From contig NZ_AP027737.1 of assembly GCF_030296695.1 (NCBI RefSeq), forward strand, positions 1,674,001 to 1,738,000: a stretch of 64,000 nt of DNA, written 5' to 3'. Under the pieces are notes generated by a model. That model made no database searches. It worked only from the letters and a program-made list of their open reading frames with translations, and had not been told where the DNA came from. Positions 9,075 through 17,614 of this stretch are shown one piece after another. The stretch is from Agromyces mangrovi (GTDB taxonomy: Bacteria; Actinomycetota; Actinomycetes; Actinomycetales; Microbacteriaceae). Made by a program: the position numbers and the translations under genes. The first letter of the stretch is position 1, and every line of letters begins with the position of its first letter.

Positions 9075-9652
9075 ATGGGTGAACGCGGTCCGTACGCCAA
9101 GGGCCTGGCGAAGCGCGAGGAGATCCTCGACGTCGCCATCGAGCTCTACGCGCGCACCGGGTACGACCGGCTGTCGGTGCGGGAGATCGCCCGCGAGGTC
9201 GGGCTGAGCCAGGCCGGGCTGCTGTACCACTTCGCCAACAAGGAGGAGTTGTTCCTCGAGGTGCTGCGGCGTCGAGACTCCGCCACCGCGGCGCCCGACG
9301 AGCGCGACCGGAGCCACTCCGCCGAACGACTCCGCCGCGTCGTGCGCGAGAATCCGTCCGATCCGAACCTCATGCGCCTGTTCGTGTCGATGTCGGCCGA
9401 GGCTGCGCAGACCGACAGCGAGACGCGCGGCTGGTTCACCGAACGGTACGCCCGGCTGCTCGGGCGCATCGCCGACGACATCCGCGAGCACCAGGAACGC
9501 GGCGAGATCCGCGACGACATCGACGCGGCCGACATCGCATCCTCCTCATCGCCGCGGCCGACGGCCTCCAGATCCAGTGGCTGCTCGACCCCGACAACGT
9601 CGACATGTCCGACCGGTTCGAGCGGCTCTGGGGCATGCTCTCCACCCCGTGA
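9075..9652 (+). CDS. TetR/AcrR-family transcriptional regulator (single-base frameshift in assembly)
   Basis: The N-terminal helix-turn-helix domain is clear: ILDVAIELYARTGYDRLSVREIAREVGLSQAGLLYHFANKEEL. The C-terminal domain binds an unknown ligand. The frame shifts near 9538. Restoring one base continues as DIA-x-ILLIAAADGLQIQW and ends at the TGA at 9650-9652, giving 192 residues, a normal TetR length. The unshifted frame runs on into low-complexity Ser/Pro/Arg sequence, which supports an assembly deletion. It sits divergent to the membrane protein at 7568-8956, with a palindrome in its own promoter implying autoregulation. Confidence 0.85.
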
Positions 9653-9654
9653 CG

Positions 9655-9688
9655 ACGCGTGGCCGCGGGTTCCCCCGCGGCCACGCGT
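9655..9688. terminator. Bidirectional terminator hairpin
   Basis: A 15-bp perfect stem (ACGCGTGGCCGCGGG and its complement) with a four-base TTCC loop, placed between the convergent TetR gene and the rhamnosidase gene. Confidence 0.85.
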
Positions 9689-9719
9689 GTCTAGCGTCGA
9701 TCAGGTCATGCGACCCCGA

Positions 9720-12700
9720 TCAGCGTTCGACCGGGATGCCTCCCTCCGCGCGGAGCAGCGCCTGCAGCTGCTCGGCGATCTCGGTGAGCTCCGCCTTGGC
9801 CTCGTCGGACGCCCGCTTCGCGTTCGCGTTCCCGATCTGGTTGAGGAAGGAGCGCAGCGCGCTGTCGGCCGCCTGGGCCTTGCCCTCGGCGGAGGCCTCG
9901 CGGGCCTTGCCGATGAACTTCACCAGGTTCTCCGCGAGCTGCTCCGACAGGTCGCCCGAGGCGAGCTGCGCCTCGACGGCCGCCTCGAGAGCCGCGTAGC
10001 CCTCGGCCGCTGCCACGAACGTGAACCGGCCGGCGCCCACGGAGTACACCGCGAACTCGCCGTCGATGCGCTCGAAGGTCGCACGGTTCGGGGTCAGCAC
10101 GGCCTGGTCGCCGTCGGTCGGCACCCAGACCTCGGCCGTGGTGTTGGCGGGCACCTCGACGGTGAGGGTGAACGCCTCGTCCGTCGTGTCCCAACGGCTC
10201 GCGGCGAGGCCGCGCGGCGTCTCGAAGCTGCCCTCGACCCAGGTCAGGTCGCCGGCGGGCTGGGGCTTGAAGACCAGCTCGTCGTACGCGACCGAACCCG
10301 GTGCGCGGTCGATGCCGACGAGGCCCGTCTGGAACCACTCCACGATCTGCGCGAGGATCATGTGGTTCTTCGAGCTCCCACGGTTCCAGCGCTCGCCGAT
10401 GGTGGTGAACCCGTCGGGGTTCGCCGTCGTCGACTCCATGAAGTAGCCGTAGCCCGGCTCGGTGTCGGTGTGGACCGCGTCGAAGAGCACCTCGCCGTTG
10501 CCCGAGTCCGTCAGCTGACGCACCACGGCGGCCAGGCCGATCGTGCCCGCGCTGAAGTGCGGGCCGTCGTCCGGCCCGAACGCCTTCACGTTCTCGACCA
10601 GCGCCTCGGTCACCGACTCGCGGTACTCGTCCGGCACGATGCCGGCGTCGAGCGCGATGGCCTGCGCCGTCTGCGTGGCACCCGACAGGTCGGACGGGTC
10701 CGACATGCCGTTCGACGTGTAGTAGCCGACATCCGTGTTCAGGAAGTTGGCGTTGAACGCCGCCTCGATGTCCTCGGCCAGCTGCGCGTACTCGACGGCG
10801 TCCTCCGGGTGACCCGTGAGCTCCGCCATCATGGCCATCTTGGTCATCATGACGTAGTAGCCCCAGGTGCCCGAGATCTTCCCGTCGGTCTGCTCGACCG
10901 ACACCCAGTCGGAGAGTGCGGCGTCGACGACATGCTGCTCGTCGCCGGTGCCGACCTTCTCGCGGCGGATGTAGTCGACGAAGTCGACCATCCGGTCGTA
11001 GTACCGCGTCATCGTCTCGGTGTCGCCGTAGTACTCGTACAGGAAGGCCGGGACCAGGATGATGCCGTTGCCCCAGTTGATCTCGTCGCCGAAGCGCCCG
11101 GTGTAGCCCCAGTCGTGGACCGGGGTCTTGAGCGCGACGTTGCCGAACATCGAGGTGTCCGCGATGGACTGGCCCTCCACCAGGTGGTGCTCGGTGGTGC
11201 GCATGTAGGCGTCGAAGTCGAACAGGCGGTGGAAGCCGTCCATCGGCATGGTGTAGTCGGCCGGGTAGGACTGCTTCTCACGCCCGGGGCAGTCGGTGAA
11301 CGTCGACATGACCTGGGTGGCCATCGAGTAGTACACCATCTTGTCGATGCGGTTGATCCGCTCGCTCGACGAGTCGAACGATCCGACGTCGGGCGTGCCC
11401 GCCTGGAGGCGCACCGCGGTCACGATGTCCTCGTCGGGCGTGAAGTCCTCCGGGAGGCCCTCGATCTGCACCCACTGCTGCCCGAAGTAGTTGAACTTCG
11501 GCGCGTGCTGCTCGCCACCGTCGAGACCGGCGGTGATGTAGCTGTTGAAGATGTCACGACCACGGCCGCCGACACCCAACGAGCCCTGGTTGACGGTGCC
11601 GTCCTCGTTGAGGCTCTCCGCGGGCTTGACCTTGACGATCGTGCCCTCCGGGAGCTCCGGCAGGTTCAGCTCGGGCCATCCGGCGTGGTTCTGTCCGAAG
11701 TCGAACACCCAGGTTCCCGGTGCCGGGTTGGTGATCTCCTGCGGGGTGAACCGCTCGGCCTCGTAGATGCCCTCGCCGGCACGCGCGACGAGCTTCGTCG
11801 CGAGGTTCGGCGGCGGCGCGATGCCGGCCGACGCCCAGTTCACGTTCGCACCGTTACGACGCGTCGCCGCGTCGGTCAGGTCGGCGCCCGGCTCGTTCCA
11901 GCCCGGCTGCACGCGACGTGCGTCGAAGTCCTCGCCGGCGAACCAGGCGTCGGTCACGAGCGCACCGGATGCGGCTCGCCAGTCGCGGTCCGTCACGATG
12001 ACGTCGCTCGTGCCATCCGTGTACGACACCTCGATGCGGCCGATCAGTCGCGGCGTCACCGCCGCACCGGCACTGGGGTCGGATGCCGCGATGTTGTTGC
12101 CCGAGGCCGTCACGAGCGCGCCGGTGTCGTGCGCCGCGTCGAGCCCGGGCTCGAACGAGATGCCGGTGCCGTCCGCTCCCGCGGTGCCGATCTCCGTGAT
12201 CACGCGCGACTCGAGGCGGTCGCCGCCGTCGCCGGTGTCGATGTTGATCGTGCCGCCGACGTGGTAGTTGGACACGCTGTTCAGGAGCACGGTGGTGGCG
12301 CCTGCCTCGACGCCGGCCACGAGCTCGCCGCTGCCCTTGATCTGGCTCTGCCACCAGGCGTAGGGCGAGGTGCGGCCGACCTCCTCGTTGTGGATCGAGC
12401 GCCGGACGTAGGCGGTGCCGTTGCCCAGCTCGACGCCGACGGCGTTCGCGCCGGTCTCGAGTTCCGAGGTGATGTCGTACGCGCGGTACTCGGTCGACAA
12501 CTGGTAGTTCGTGTTGCCGGGGGCCATGTGCTCGTCGGTGACGGGCTCGCCGTTGACCGTCGCGTAGTGCATGCCCGCGCCGGAGAGGTAGAACACGGCC
12601 TGTGCGACGTCCTTGCCCTCATCGAGCTCGAACTGCCGCGCGAAGATCGGGAGCGGGTCCTCGGGAGCGCGCCCGGCCTGCTCGATCCAGCGGGCGGCAC

Positions 12701-13205
12701 CCCAGTCGGACTGCTCGAGGAGCCCGATCTGGAAGGTCGACGGGTCGCTCCACTCGGAGGGGTTGCCGAAGGCGTCCCAGACCCGCACGCGCCAGGCGAC
12801 CGTGTCGCGGGACTCGAGCGACTCGGGCGCGCCGTAGAACTGACGCTGGTCGTCGGAGACGACCTTGTCGGAGTCCCAGAGCAGGTCGCCGGCTTCGAGG
12901 CCCGCCACGGAGTGGGCCGCCTGCACCTGGTAGGCGGTCTGGGTGTCGAGTGCGCAGCCGCCCGACACCGAACCGTCGAAGCAGGGATTGCCGGCCTCGT
13001 CCTCGGCCGTCATCTTCCAGCTGAAGGTCGGTCGCGGGCTGCCGAGGTCGATCGGCTGGTCCGACCGGCCGTCGACGCTCAGGCCCTCGACCGAGACGGG
13101 GAACTTGGACGGGCCTTCCGCGGCGACCGCGGCGACGGCGCCCAGCGGGGCGCAGAGCCCGACGACCGCGGCCGCGACGAGCGACGCCTTCATCGACTTC
13201 CTCAT
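9720..13205 (-). CDS. Secreted GH78 alpha-L-rhamnosidase with C-terminal helical extension
   Basis: An 1161-residue exported enzyme expected to release terminal alpha-L-rhamnose from plant glycosides or polysaccharides. The Sec signal peptide is residues 1-29 (MRKSMKASLVAAAVVG...). The GH78 N-terminal Ig-like domain (FSWKMTAEDEAGNP, WRVRVWDAFG) and carbohydrate-binding-like domain precede the six-hairpin catalytic domain. DCPGREKQSYPAD near residue 638 keeps Asp, Glu and Asp at +0, +5 and +12, the spacing of the Bacillus RhaB acidic residues. The later Glu of TTIGERW (near 939) fits the general base. A Gly/Thr-rich insertion at about 290-380 and a charged helical tail after 1065 are extra to the family core. 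The start overlaps a leader ORF by ATGA. Confidence 0.92.
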   Translation of the reverse strand: MRKSMKASLVAAAVVGLCAPLGAVAAVAAEGPSKFPVSVEGLSVDGRSDQPIDLGSPRPTFSWKMTAEDEAGNPCFDGSVSGGCALDTQTAYQVQAAHSVAGLEAGDLLWDSDKVVSDDQRQFYGAPESLESRDTVAWRVRVWDAFGNPSEWSDPSTFQIGLLEQSDWGAARWIEQAGRAPEDPLPIFARQFELDEGKDVAQAVFYLSGAGMHYATVNGEPVTDEHMAPGNTNYQLSTEYRAYDITSELETGANAVGVELGNGTAYVRRSIHNEEVGRTSPYAWWQSQIKGSGELVAGVEAGATTVLLNSVSNYHVGGTINIDTGDGGDRLESRVITEIGTAGADGTGISFEPGLDAAHDTGALVTASGNNIAASDPSAGAAVTPRLIGRIEVSYTDGTSDVIVTDRDWRAASGALVTDAWFAGEDFDARRVQPGWNEPGADLTDAATRRNGANVNWASAGIAPPPNLATKLVARAGEGIYEAERFTPQEITNPAPGTWVFDFGQNHAGWPELNLPELPEGTIVKVKPAESLNEDGTVNQGSLGVGGRGRDIFNSYITAGLDGGEQHAPKFNYFGQQWVQIEGLPEDFTPDEDIVTAVRLQAGTPDVGSFDSSSERINRIDKMVYYSMATQVMSTFTDCPGREKQSYPADYTMPMDGFHRLFDFDAYMRTTEHHLVEGQSIADTSMFGNVALKTPVHDWGYTGRFGDEINWGNGIILVPAFLYEYYGDTETMTRYYDRMVDFVDYIRREKVGTGDEQHVVDAALSDWVSVEQTDGKISGTWGYYVMMTKMAMMAELTGHPEDAVEYAQLAEDIEAAFNANFLNTDVGYYTSNGMSDPSDLSGATQTAQAIALDAGIVPDEYRESVTEALVENVKAFGPDDGPHFSAGTIGLAAVVRQLTDSGNGEVLFDAVHTDTEPGYGYFMESTTANPDGFTTIGERWNRGSSKNHMILAQIVEWFQTGLVGIDRAPGSVAYDELVFKPQPAGDLTWVEGSFETPRGLAASRWDTTDEAFTLTVEVPANTTAEVWVPTDGDQAVLTPNRATFERIDGEFAVYSVGAGRFTFVAAAEGYAALEAAVEAQLASGDLSEQLAENLVKFIGKAREASAEGKAQAADSALRSFLNQIGNANAKRASDEAKAELTEIAEQLQALLRAEGGIPVER

Positions 13206-13288
13206 CGCTCGATCACCGCCCCGCAGCTTCGCCGTTCGGCTGTTCGTGCACACGCGGTGCGTGTGGCGGCGAGTGGTGGCAGGAACAT
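13202..13288 (-). CDS. 28-codon leader ORF translationally coupled to the rhamnosidase
   Basis: ATG at 13288 is preceded by a perfect AAGGAG eight bases upstream, far better than the weak GGGGCGG region before the rhamnosidase start. The peptide begins MFLPPLAATRTACARTAERR, contains two Cys and several Arg, and its TGA overlaps the rhamnosidase ATG as ATGA. I infer that ribosomes enter here and reinitiate on the large gene. The peptide has no family I recognise, and the leader could serve coupling, attenuation or nothing beyond supplying a ribosome-binding site. Confidence 0.55.
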   Translation of the reverse strand: MFLPPLAATRTACARTAERRSCGAVIER

Positions 13289-13362
13289 GTCTGGCACTCC
13301 TTCGTGGCGGACGGATGAGGGTGGTTGAACACCGACTGAATGGATTCAAGTGCGGCAGGCGC

Positions 13363-13391
13363 CACGCTGTCACAGAAGCCGGGGGCGTCAA
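13363..13391 (-). promoter_or_regulatory. Candidate promoter for the leader ORF-rhamnosidase unit
   Basis: Minus-strand TTGACG (13386-13391) lies 16-17 bases from a weak -10 (CAGCGT or AGCGTG near 13363-13369). It falls about 75-100 bases before the leader ORF and just downstream of the TGGAATTGAAATTCCA palindrome. Confidence 0.35.
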
Positions 13392-13405
13392 TACCTGTTA
13401 ATGAG

Positions 13406-13421
13406 TGGAATTGAAATTCCA
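13406..13421. promoter_or_regulatory. 16-bp palindromic operator candidate before the rhamnosidase promoter
   Basis: TGGAATTGAAATTCCA has perfect 7-base arms round a GA centre. It is strikingly AT-rich for this genome and lies immediately upstream of the TTGACG box, the position of an activator or repressor site. Confidence 0.5.
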
Positions 13422-13520
13422 TGAAACGCATGCGTCGCAGTCGCGGCGAGTGAGCGATGTCGTGGTTGGACCGATGGGAGGCGAGGCCCTCGCACGGCGC
13501 ACGCAGTCGCGCCGCGGGCC

Positions 13521-13552
13521 TGAACGCGTTCACCCGGGCCTGAACGCGTTCA
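13521..13552. promoter_or_regulatory. Two tandem TGAACGCGTTCA palindromes, 20 bases apart
   Basis: Perfect 12-bp palindromes at 13521-13532 and 13541-13552 sit within a GGGCCTGAACGCGTTCA direct repeat. The 20-base period places both on the same DNA face. They lie in the 393-bp gap (13206-13598) between the response-regulator stop and the rhamnosidase, so they most likely serve the rhamnosidase unit. The binding protein is unknown. Confidence 0.55.
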
Positions 13553-13598
13553 TGAGATCGCTCCCACCCGCACGCCGCCGCGGATGACGCTCGGCGTG

Positions 13599-14291
13599 TC
13601 AGGCGCCCCGGCCGAGGCCGGCCTCGCGGGCGGCGACGATCGCCTGGGCGCGGTCGGATACGCGCAGCTTGGCGAAGATGTTCGAGATGTGGTTGCTCAC
13701 GGTCTTCGTCGAGACCTGCAGCCGATGGGCGATGCCGGCGTTGTCGCGGCCCTCGGCGATGAGGTCGAGCACCTCCCGCTCGCGGTCGGTGAGCTCGGGG
13801 AACGCCGTGACGGTCGGCCCCGTGGCATCCGCGTGCCGGAAGAAGGCGGTGAGCTGCTGCGCGACCGCCGGCCCGAAGAGCGCCTCGCCGCGGGCGGCGG
13901 CCCGCACCGTGCGGAGGACGTCGCCGGTGTCGGCGCCCTTGAGCACGTAGCCCCGCGCGCCCGCGCACATGGCGGCGAACAGCGAGTCGTCGTCCTCGAG
14001 CATGGTGAGCATCACGACCGCCGTGTCGGCGTGGTCGGCGGTGATGCGCCGGGTCGCCTCGATGCCGTTCATGTCGGGCATCATGATGTCCATCAGCACC
14101 ACGTCGGGGTGCAGCTCCTCGACCCGCGCGATCGCCTCGGCGCCGGTCTCCGCGCTGCCGACGACCTCCGTGTCGTCGGCGCGGCCGATGAGCGCGGTCA
14201 GTCCCTCGCGGAAGAGGCGGTGGTCGTCGACGACGAGCACGCGCACGGCGGGCGATGCGCTCAGCGGGGCATCCGTTCGCGAATCGGTCAT
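13599..14291 (-). CDS. NarL/FixJ-type response regulator (REC + LuxR HTH)
   Basis: A 230-residue DNA-binding response regulator. The receiver domain shows VRVLVVDDH, the phospho-acceptor Asp in VVLMDIMMPDMNG, VVMLTM and the conserved Lys in YVLKGA. The C-terminal LuxR helix-turn-helix reads LTDREREVLDLIAEGRDNAGIA followed by STKTVSNHISNI. It overlaps the kinase stop by ATGA, so both are made together. Targets are unknown, though the tandem TGAACGCGTTCA sites just downstream are one possibility. It is the last gene of a three-gene minus-strand operon. Confidence 0.93.
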   Translation of the reverse strand: MTDSRTDAPLSASPAVRVLVVDDHRLFREGLTALIGRADDTEVVGSAETGAEAIARVEELHPDVVLMDIMMPDMNGIEATRRITADHADTAVVMLTMLEDDDSLFAAMCAGARGYVLKGADTGDVLRTVRAAARGEALFGPAVAQQLTAFFRHADATGPTVTAFPELTDREREVLDLIAEGRDNAGIAHRLQVSTKTVSNHISNIFAKLRVSDRAQAIVAAREAGLGRGA

Positions 14292-16521
14292 GCGGTCGCT
14301 CCGGGTGCGGTGCGCGCCGACTCGGGCTCGGCGGGTACGACACGGGCGGATGCCACGGGCGCACCGCGCACCGGTAGGACGGCGACGACCTCGACGCCGG
14401 GGCCGTCGCGCAGCTCGAAGCTGCCGCCGAGCTCCTCGGCGCGCTCGCGCATGGTGCGCAGGCCGAGGCCCGGCTCGCCGCCCGACGGTTCGCCGGCGGC
14501 AAGGCCCCTGCCGTCGTCGACCACCGCGAGTACCAGCTCGTCCCCGCCGGCCGCGAGCGTGACCGTGCATTGCGTCGCGTGCGCGTGCCGGATGGCGTTC
14601 GTGATCGCCTCGCGGGCGATGTGGTAGCCGGCGACCTCGACGGCGGCGGGCACCGGCGGCAGGGGATCGGGGGTCGCCGTGACGCGCACCCGGATGCGAC
14701 CCGAGCCGTCGAGCTGTGCCGCATGGGCACGGAGCGCACCGGCCAGGCCGAGCTCGTCGAGTGTGGGCGGGCGCAGCGCATGCACGAGGCGGCGCACGTC
14801 GGCGACCAGCTCGCGGTTGTGCGCCTTGAGCGCTGCGACGACCTCGGCCGCACCCTCGGGATCGCTGCCGACGCGGTCGAGGATCTCGTCGAGCTGGAAC
14901 GTCTGCGCCGCGAGCGACGGGCCGAGGCCGTCGTGGAGGTCGCGGCGGATGCGGCGGCGCTCCTCCTCGCGGGCGAGCACGAGCCGTTCGCGCGACGCGC
15001 GCAGGTCGGCCGTGAGTCGCACGGTGCGGGCGACGGATGCCGCGGGGCCGGCGACGTCCGCGAGCAGCGCGAGGTCTCCATCGGAGAGTGGTTCGCGTGC
15101 CGACCGCGGTGCCGCGAGCAGCCGGCCGACGAGCTCGCCCCGGTCGCGCAGGGGCACGGACGCGCCCGTGCCGGGCCGAGGGGAGTGCCGTGCGCGGCCT
15201 GCACCGACCAGGCGCCGTCGTGCTCGAGTTCGATCGCGACTCCCGGCAGCTTGAGCGACTCCGCGACCGTGTCGACGAGGGTCTGCAGCGTCTCCTCGGG
15301 TGTGCCCGCCTCCGAGAGCAGGCGGCCGAGCTCGGCCATCACGGCGTACGGGTCGTCCCGGCGGCCGAACATCACCCGGTTGACCGCGCGCTGGAGGGCG
15401 TCGCGCAGCGGGGCCACGCCGATCGCGACGAGCACGGTCGCGGCGAGGGCGAGCGTCGGTTGCTCGAGCGGCACGAGTGCGCCGACGCCGACGACCAGCA
15501 CGACGTAGACCGCGGTGATCGCGAGCGTGAGCGTGCCGTAGACCACGGTGCGGTTGACGACGAGGTCGATCGCGTGCAGGCGGAAGCGCAGCACCGCGAT
15601 GCCCCACGCGACGGCGAGGCCGACCAGCGCGACCGCGCCGACGACGTCGAGCGCCGGGGCGATGCCGAGGTCGACGCCGAAGACGTTGAACGCCACCGAG
15701 TCGAGCACCTCGTTGGCGAACACGGCGAGCAGCACGAGCGCGAACGCGAACACCACCCAGGCGAGCTGCTGCCGGGTCTCACGGCGGTCGGCGCGGCGCC
15801 AGCGGGCGACCAGGCTGCCGAACGACACGACGACGGTCGCGGCGACCAGCAGCAGCCAGGGGAGCCCGATCGTGATCTCGATGACCTCGGCCGGGAGCAC
15901 GATGACCCCGAGCGGGTTGGCCGGCGGATCGACGAGCGCGAACATGAGGTTCTCGCTCGGACGCGCGACGAACGCGAACCAGGCGATGTAAGCGAGCCAG
16001 CCGACCGCCACGGCCGCGACGGCGCGGCCCCAGCCGGGCGAGGGCGCCGTGCCGTCGGGGAAGAGGGACGGCAGCAGCAGGCCGCCGAGCAGGAACGTGA
16101 TCGGGAAGAGATCCTGCACCCACACGGCCGCAGCCGCGAACGGCAGGTCGCCGGGCACCGCGAGGAGCGCGTAGTACCCGGCCGCGGTCACGACGGTGGC
16201 GCTCGCGCCGTACGCGAGCATGAGCCACCCGTATCGGATGGGGCCACCTCGGAGTACGACGAGCACCCCGACGGTCGCCAGCGTGAGGGCGAACAGCGAC
16301 CCGGCGGCATCCGTCAGCGCGAACTGACCCTGGAGCAGGCTGTCGGGACCCGCCATCGCGAACAGGACCCACGCGGTCAGCCAGGCCGCGACGGCCAGCA
16401 GCCACACCGCGGCAGCGGCGACGGTGGCGGGCGTCGAACCCCGGCGCAGCGCGGAACCCGGCTGCGTCATCGAGCTCGTCTCGGCCACCGTCGCCTCCGG
16501 CGATTGGACTGCTGCTGCCAT
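14288..16521 (-). CDS. NarL-type membrane sensor histidine kinase (single-base frameshift in assembly)
   Basis: The N-terminal third has about eight to nine membrane helices (from VWLLAVAAWLTAWVLF to VVLVVGVGALV), then a GAF-like domain (from PYAVMAELGRLL, near residue 390). The HisKA_3 dimerisation helix carries EEERRRIRRDLHDGLGP with the phospho-accepting His near 529. The HATPase has NAIRHAHA, DDGRGLA and GLGLRTMRERAEELGG. The frame breaks at the GGG run 15173-15175 (CCC needed on the coding strand); adding one base gives 744 residues. Its start overlaps the membrane-protein stop by one base (TAATG) and its stop overlaps the regulator start. The stimulus is unknown. Confidence 0.88.
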
Positions 16522-17375
16522 TATGCCGTTGCGCGTTCGTGCGCGGTGCGGCGCACGACCAGGACCGCGAAACCCGCCGCCCACGCGATGGCGAGCACGG
16601 CCCAGACGGTGCCGAGGCCCGATGCGGCGCCCGCGAAGGCGAGCGAGTGCGCCGCGAAGAGCGCGGTGCCGCCGACGGCGATCCACGCCGGGAGCTTCCA
16701 GCCGTCGGCGCGCGAGGCGCCGATGACCGCGGCTGCGATGAGCGTGATGCCCATGAGCGCGGCGGTCGCCCAGTGCTCGGGCAGGACGTGCGGGTCGCCG
16801 GCGGATGCCGTGAGCTGGCGCACCGAGTTCACGACCGCGTAGACGGCCCACGGCACGCCCGCGACGACGGCGCCGATCGCCATCGACCCGTCGAACCCGG
16901 TCGGCCCCAGCAGGTCGCGCGCCCTGGGGTGGAACACGGCGAGCAGCGCGATCGGCACGACCAGCAGGCCCTCCTCGACGACCCACTCGGTGAGCGTGCC
17001 CGAGAAGGCGTAGACGACGGCCGAGCCGAGGGCGATCGCGATGAGCAACTGCATCGAACCGACGCGCCGCTCGGGCCGGCGCCACTGCGCGAAGGCCGGG
17101 AGCACCGCCGCCCACGACATCACGCCGATGGCCATGTAGTGAGATCGGTGCGCCTCGAACGCGGCGACGTCGTCGGGGGTCGCGTCGGGATCCTCCTCGC
17201 CGACCACGCCGGCGATCACCTCCGGCGGCAGCCACATGAGTGCGACCTCCATGAGGCCGAAGACGTTGCGGGCCAGGAGCCAGAGCGGCACCAGGATCAC
17301 GAGCACCAGGAACGTGATGCGCCGTGGCCTCGACTGCTGCGGCGCGGGGCGTGTTGCGGGGCTCTGCGTGTGCAT
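16521..17375 (-). CDS. Polytopic membrane protein co-transcribed with the two-component system
   Basis: A 284-residue protein with about seven to eight hydrophobic helices. It opens with an Arg-rich cytosolic tip (MHTQSPATRPAPQQSRPRR). After the first helix comes an acidic extracytoplasmic loop (EEDPDATPDDVAAFEAHRSHY). No family is recognised. The start at 17375 has GAGAGGACG upstream. The TAATG junction with the kinase gene implies translational coupling, so it may sense or modulate the signal for the kinase, or simply be a partner protein. Confidence 0.7.
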   Translation of the reverse strand: MHTQSPATRPAPQQSRPRRITFLVLVILVPLWLLARNVFGLMEVALMWLPPEVIAGVVGEEDPDATPDDVAAFEAHRSHYMAIGVMSWAAVLPAFAQWRRPERRVGSMQLLIAIALGSAVVYAFSGTLTEWVVEEGLLVVPIALLAVFHPRARDLLGPTGFDGSMAIGAVVAGVPWAVYAVVNSVRQLTASAGDPHVLPEHWATAALMGITLIAAAVIGASRADGWKLPAWIAVGGTALFAAHSLAFAGAASGLGTVWAVLAIAWAAGFAVLVVRRTAHERATA

Positions 17376-17614
17376 GATGCACGTCCTCTCGTCGGTGTGG
17401 TGCGAACGTACGGCCGCGGTGTTCCCGGGCGCATGGGTGCGCGCTCCCAGCGAGCCGGGATTCCCGCGGAGCGCACCCGGATGCGGAGACCGCGGGCGAC
17501 ATGCCGCGCGTCGGGAGCGGCACGCCGGGCGGGGGCGGAGATCTCCGCACTCGGGCGCACAGCGGGGTTCGGTATCGTCGCGGGCACGGCCGAGGGAGCG
17601 GATCGGGGGTCGGG

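Noticed and set aside
9081..13328. Very long plus-strand open frame across the rhamnosidase region
   Set aside because: It is the complement-strand shadow of the GH78 gene: its product is His/Arg/Val-rich with no domain, while the minus frame has signal peptide and full GH78 motifs.
13405..13587. 60-codon plus-strand frame in the rhamnosidase upstream gap
   Set aside because: It begins inside the AT-rich palindrome and runs through the tandem palindromes, has no ribosome-binding site and shows no protein features, so I treat the region as regulatory.
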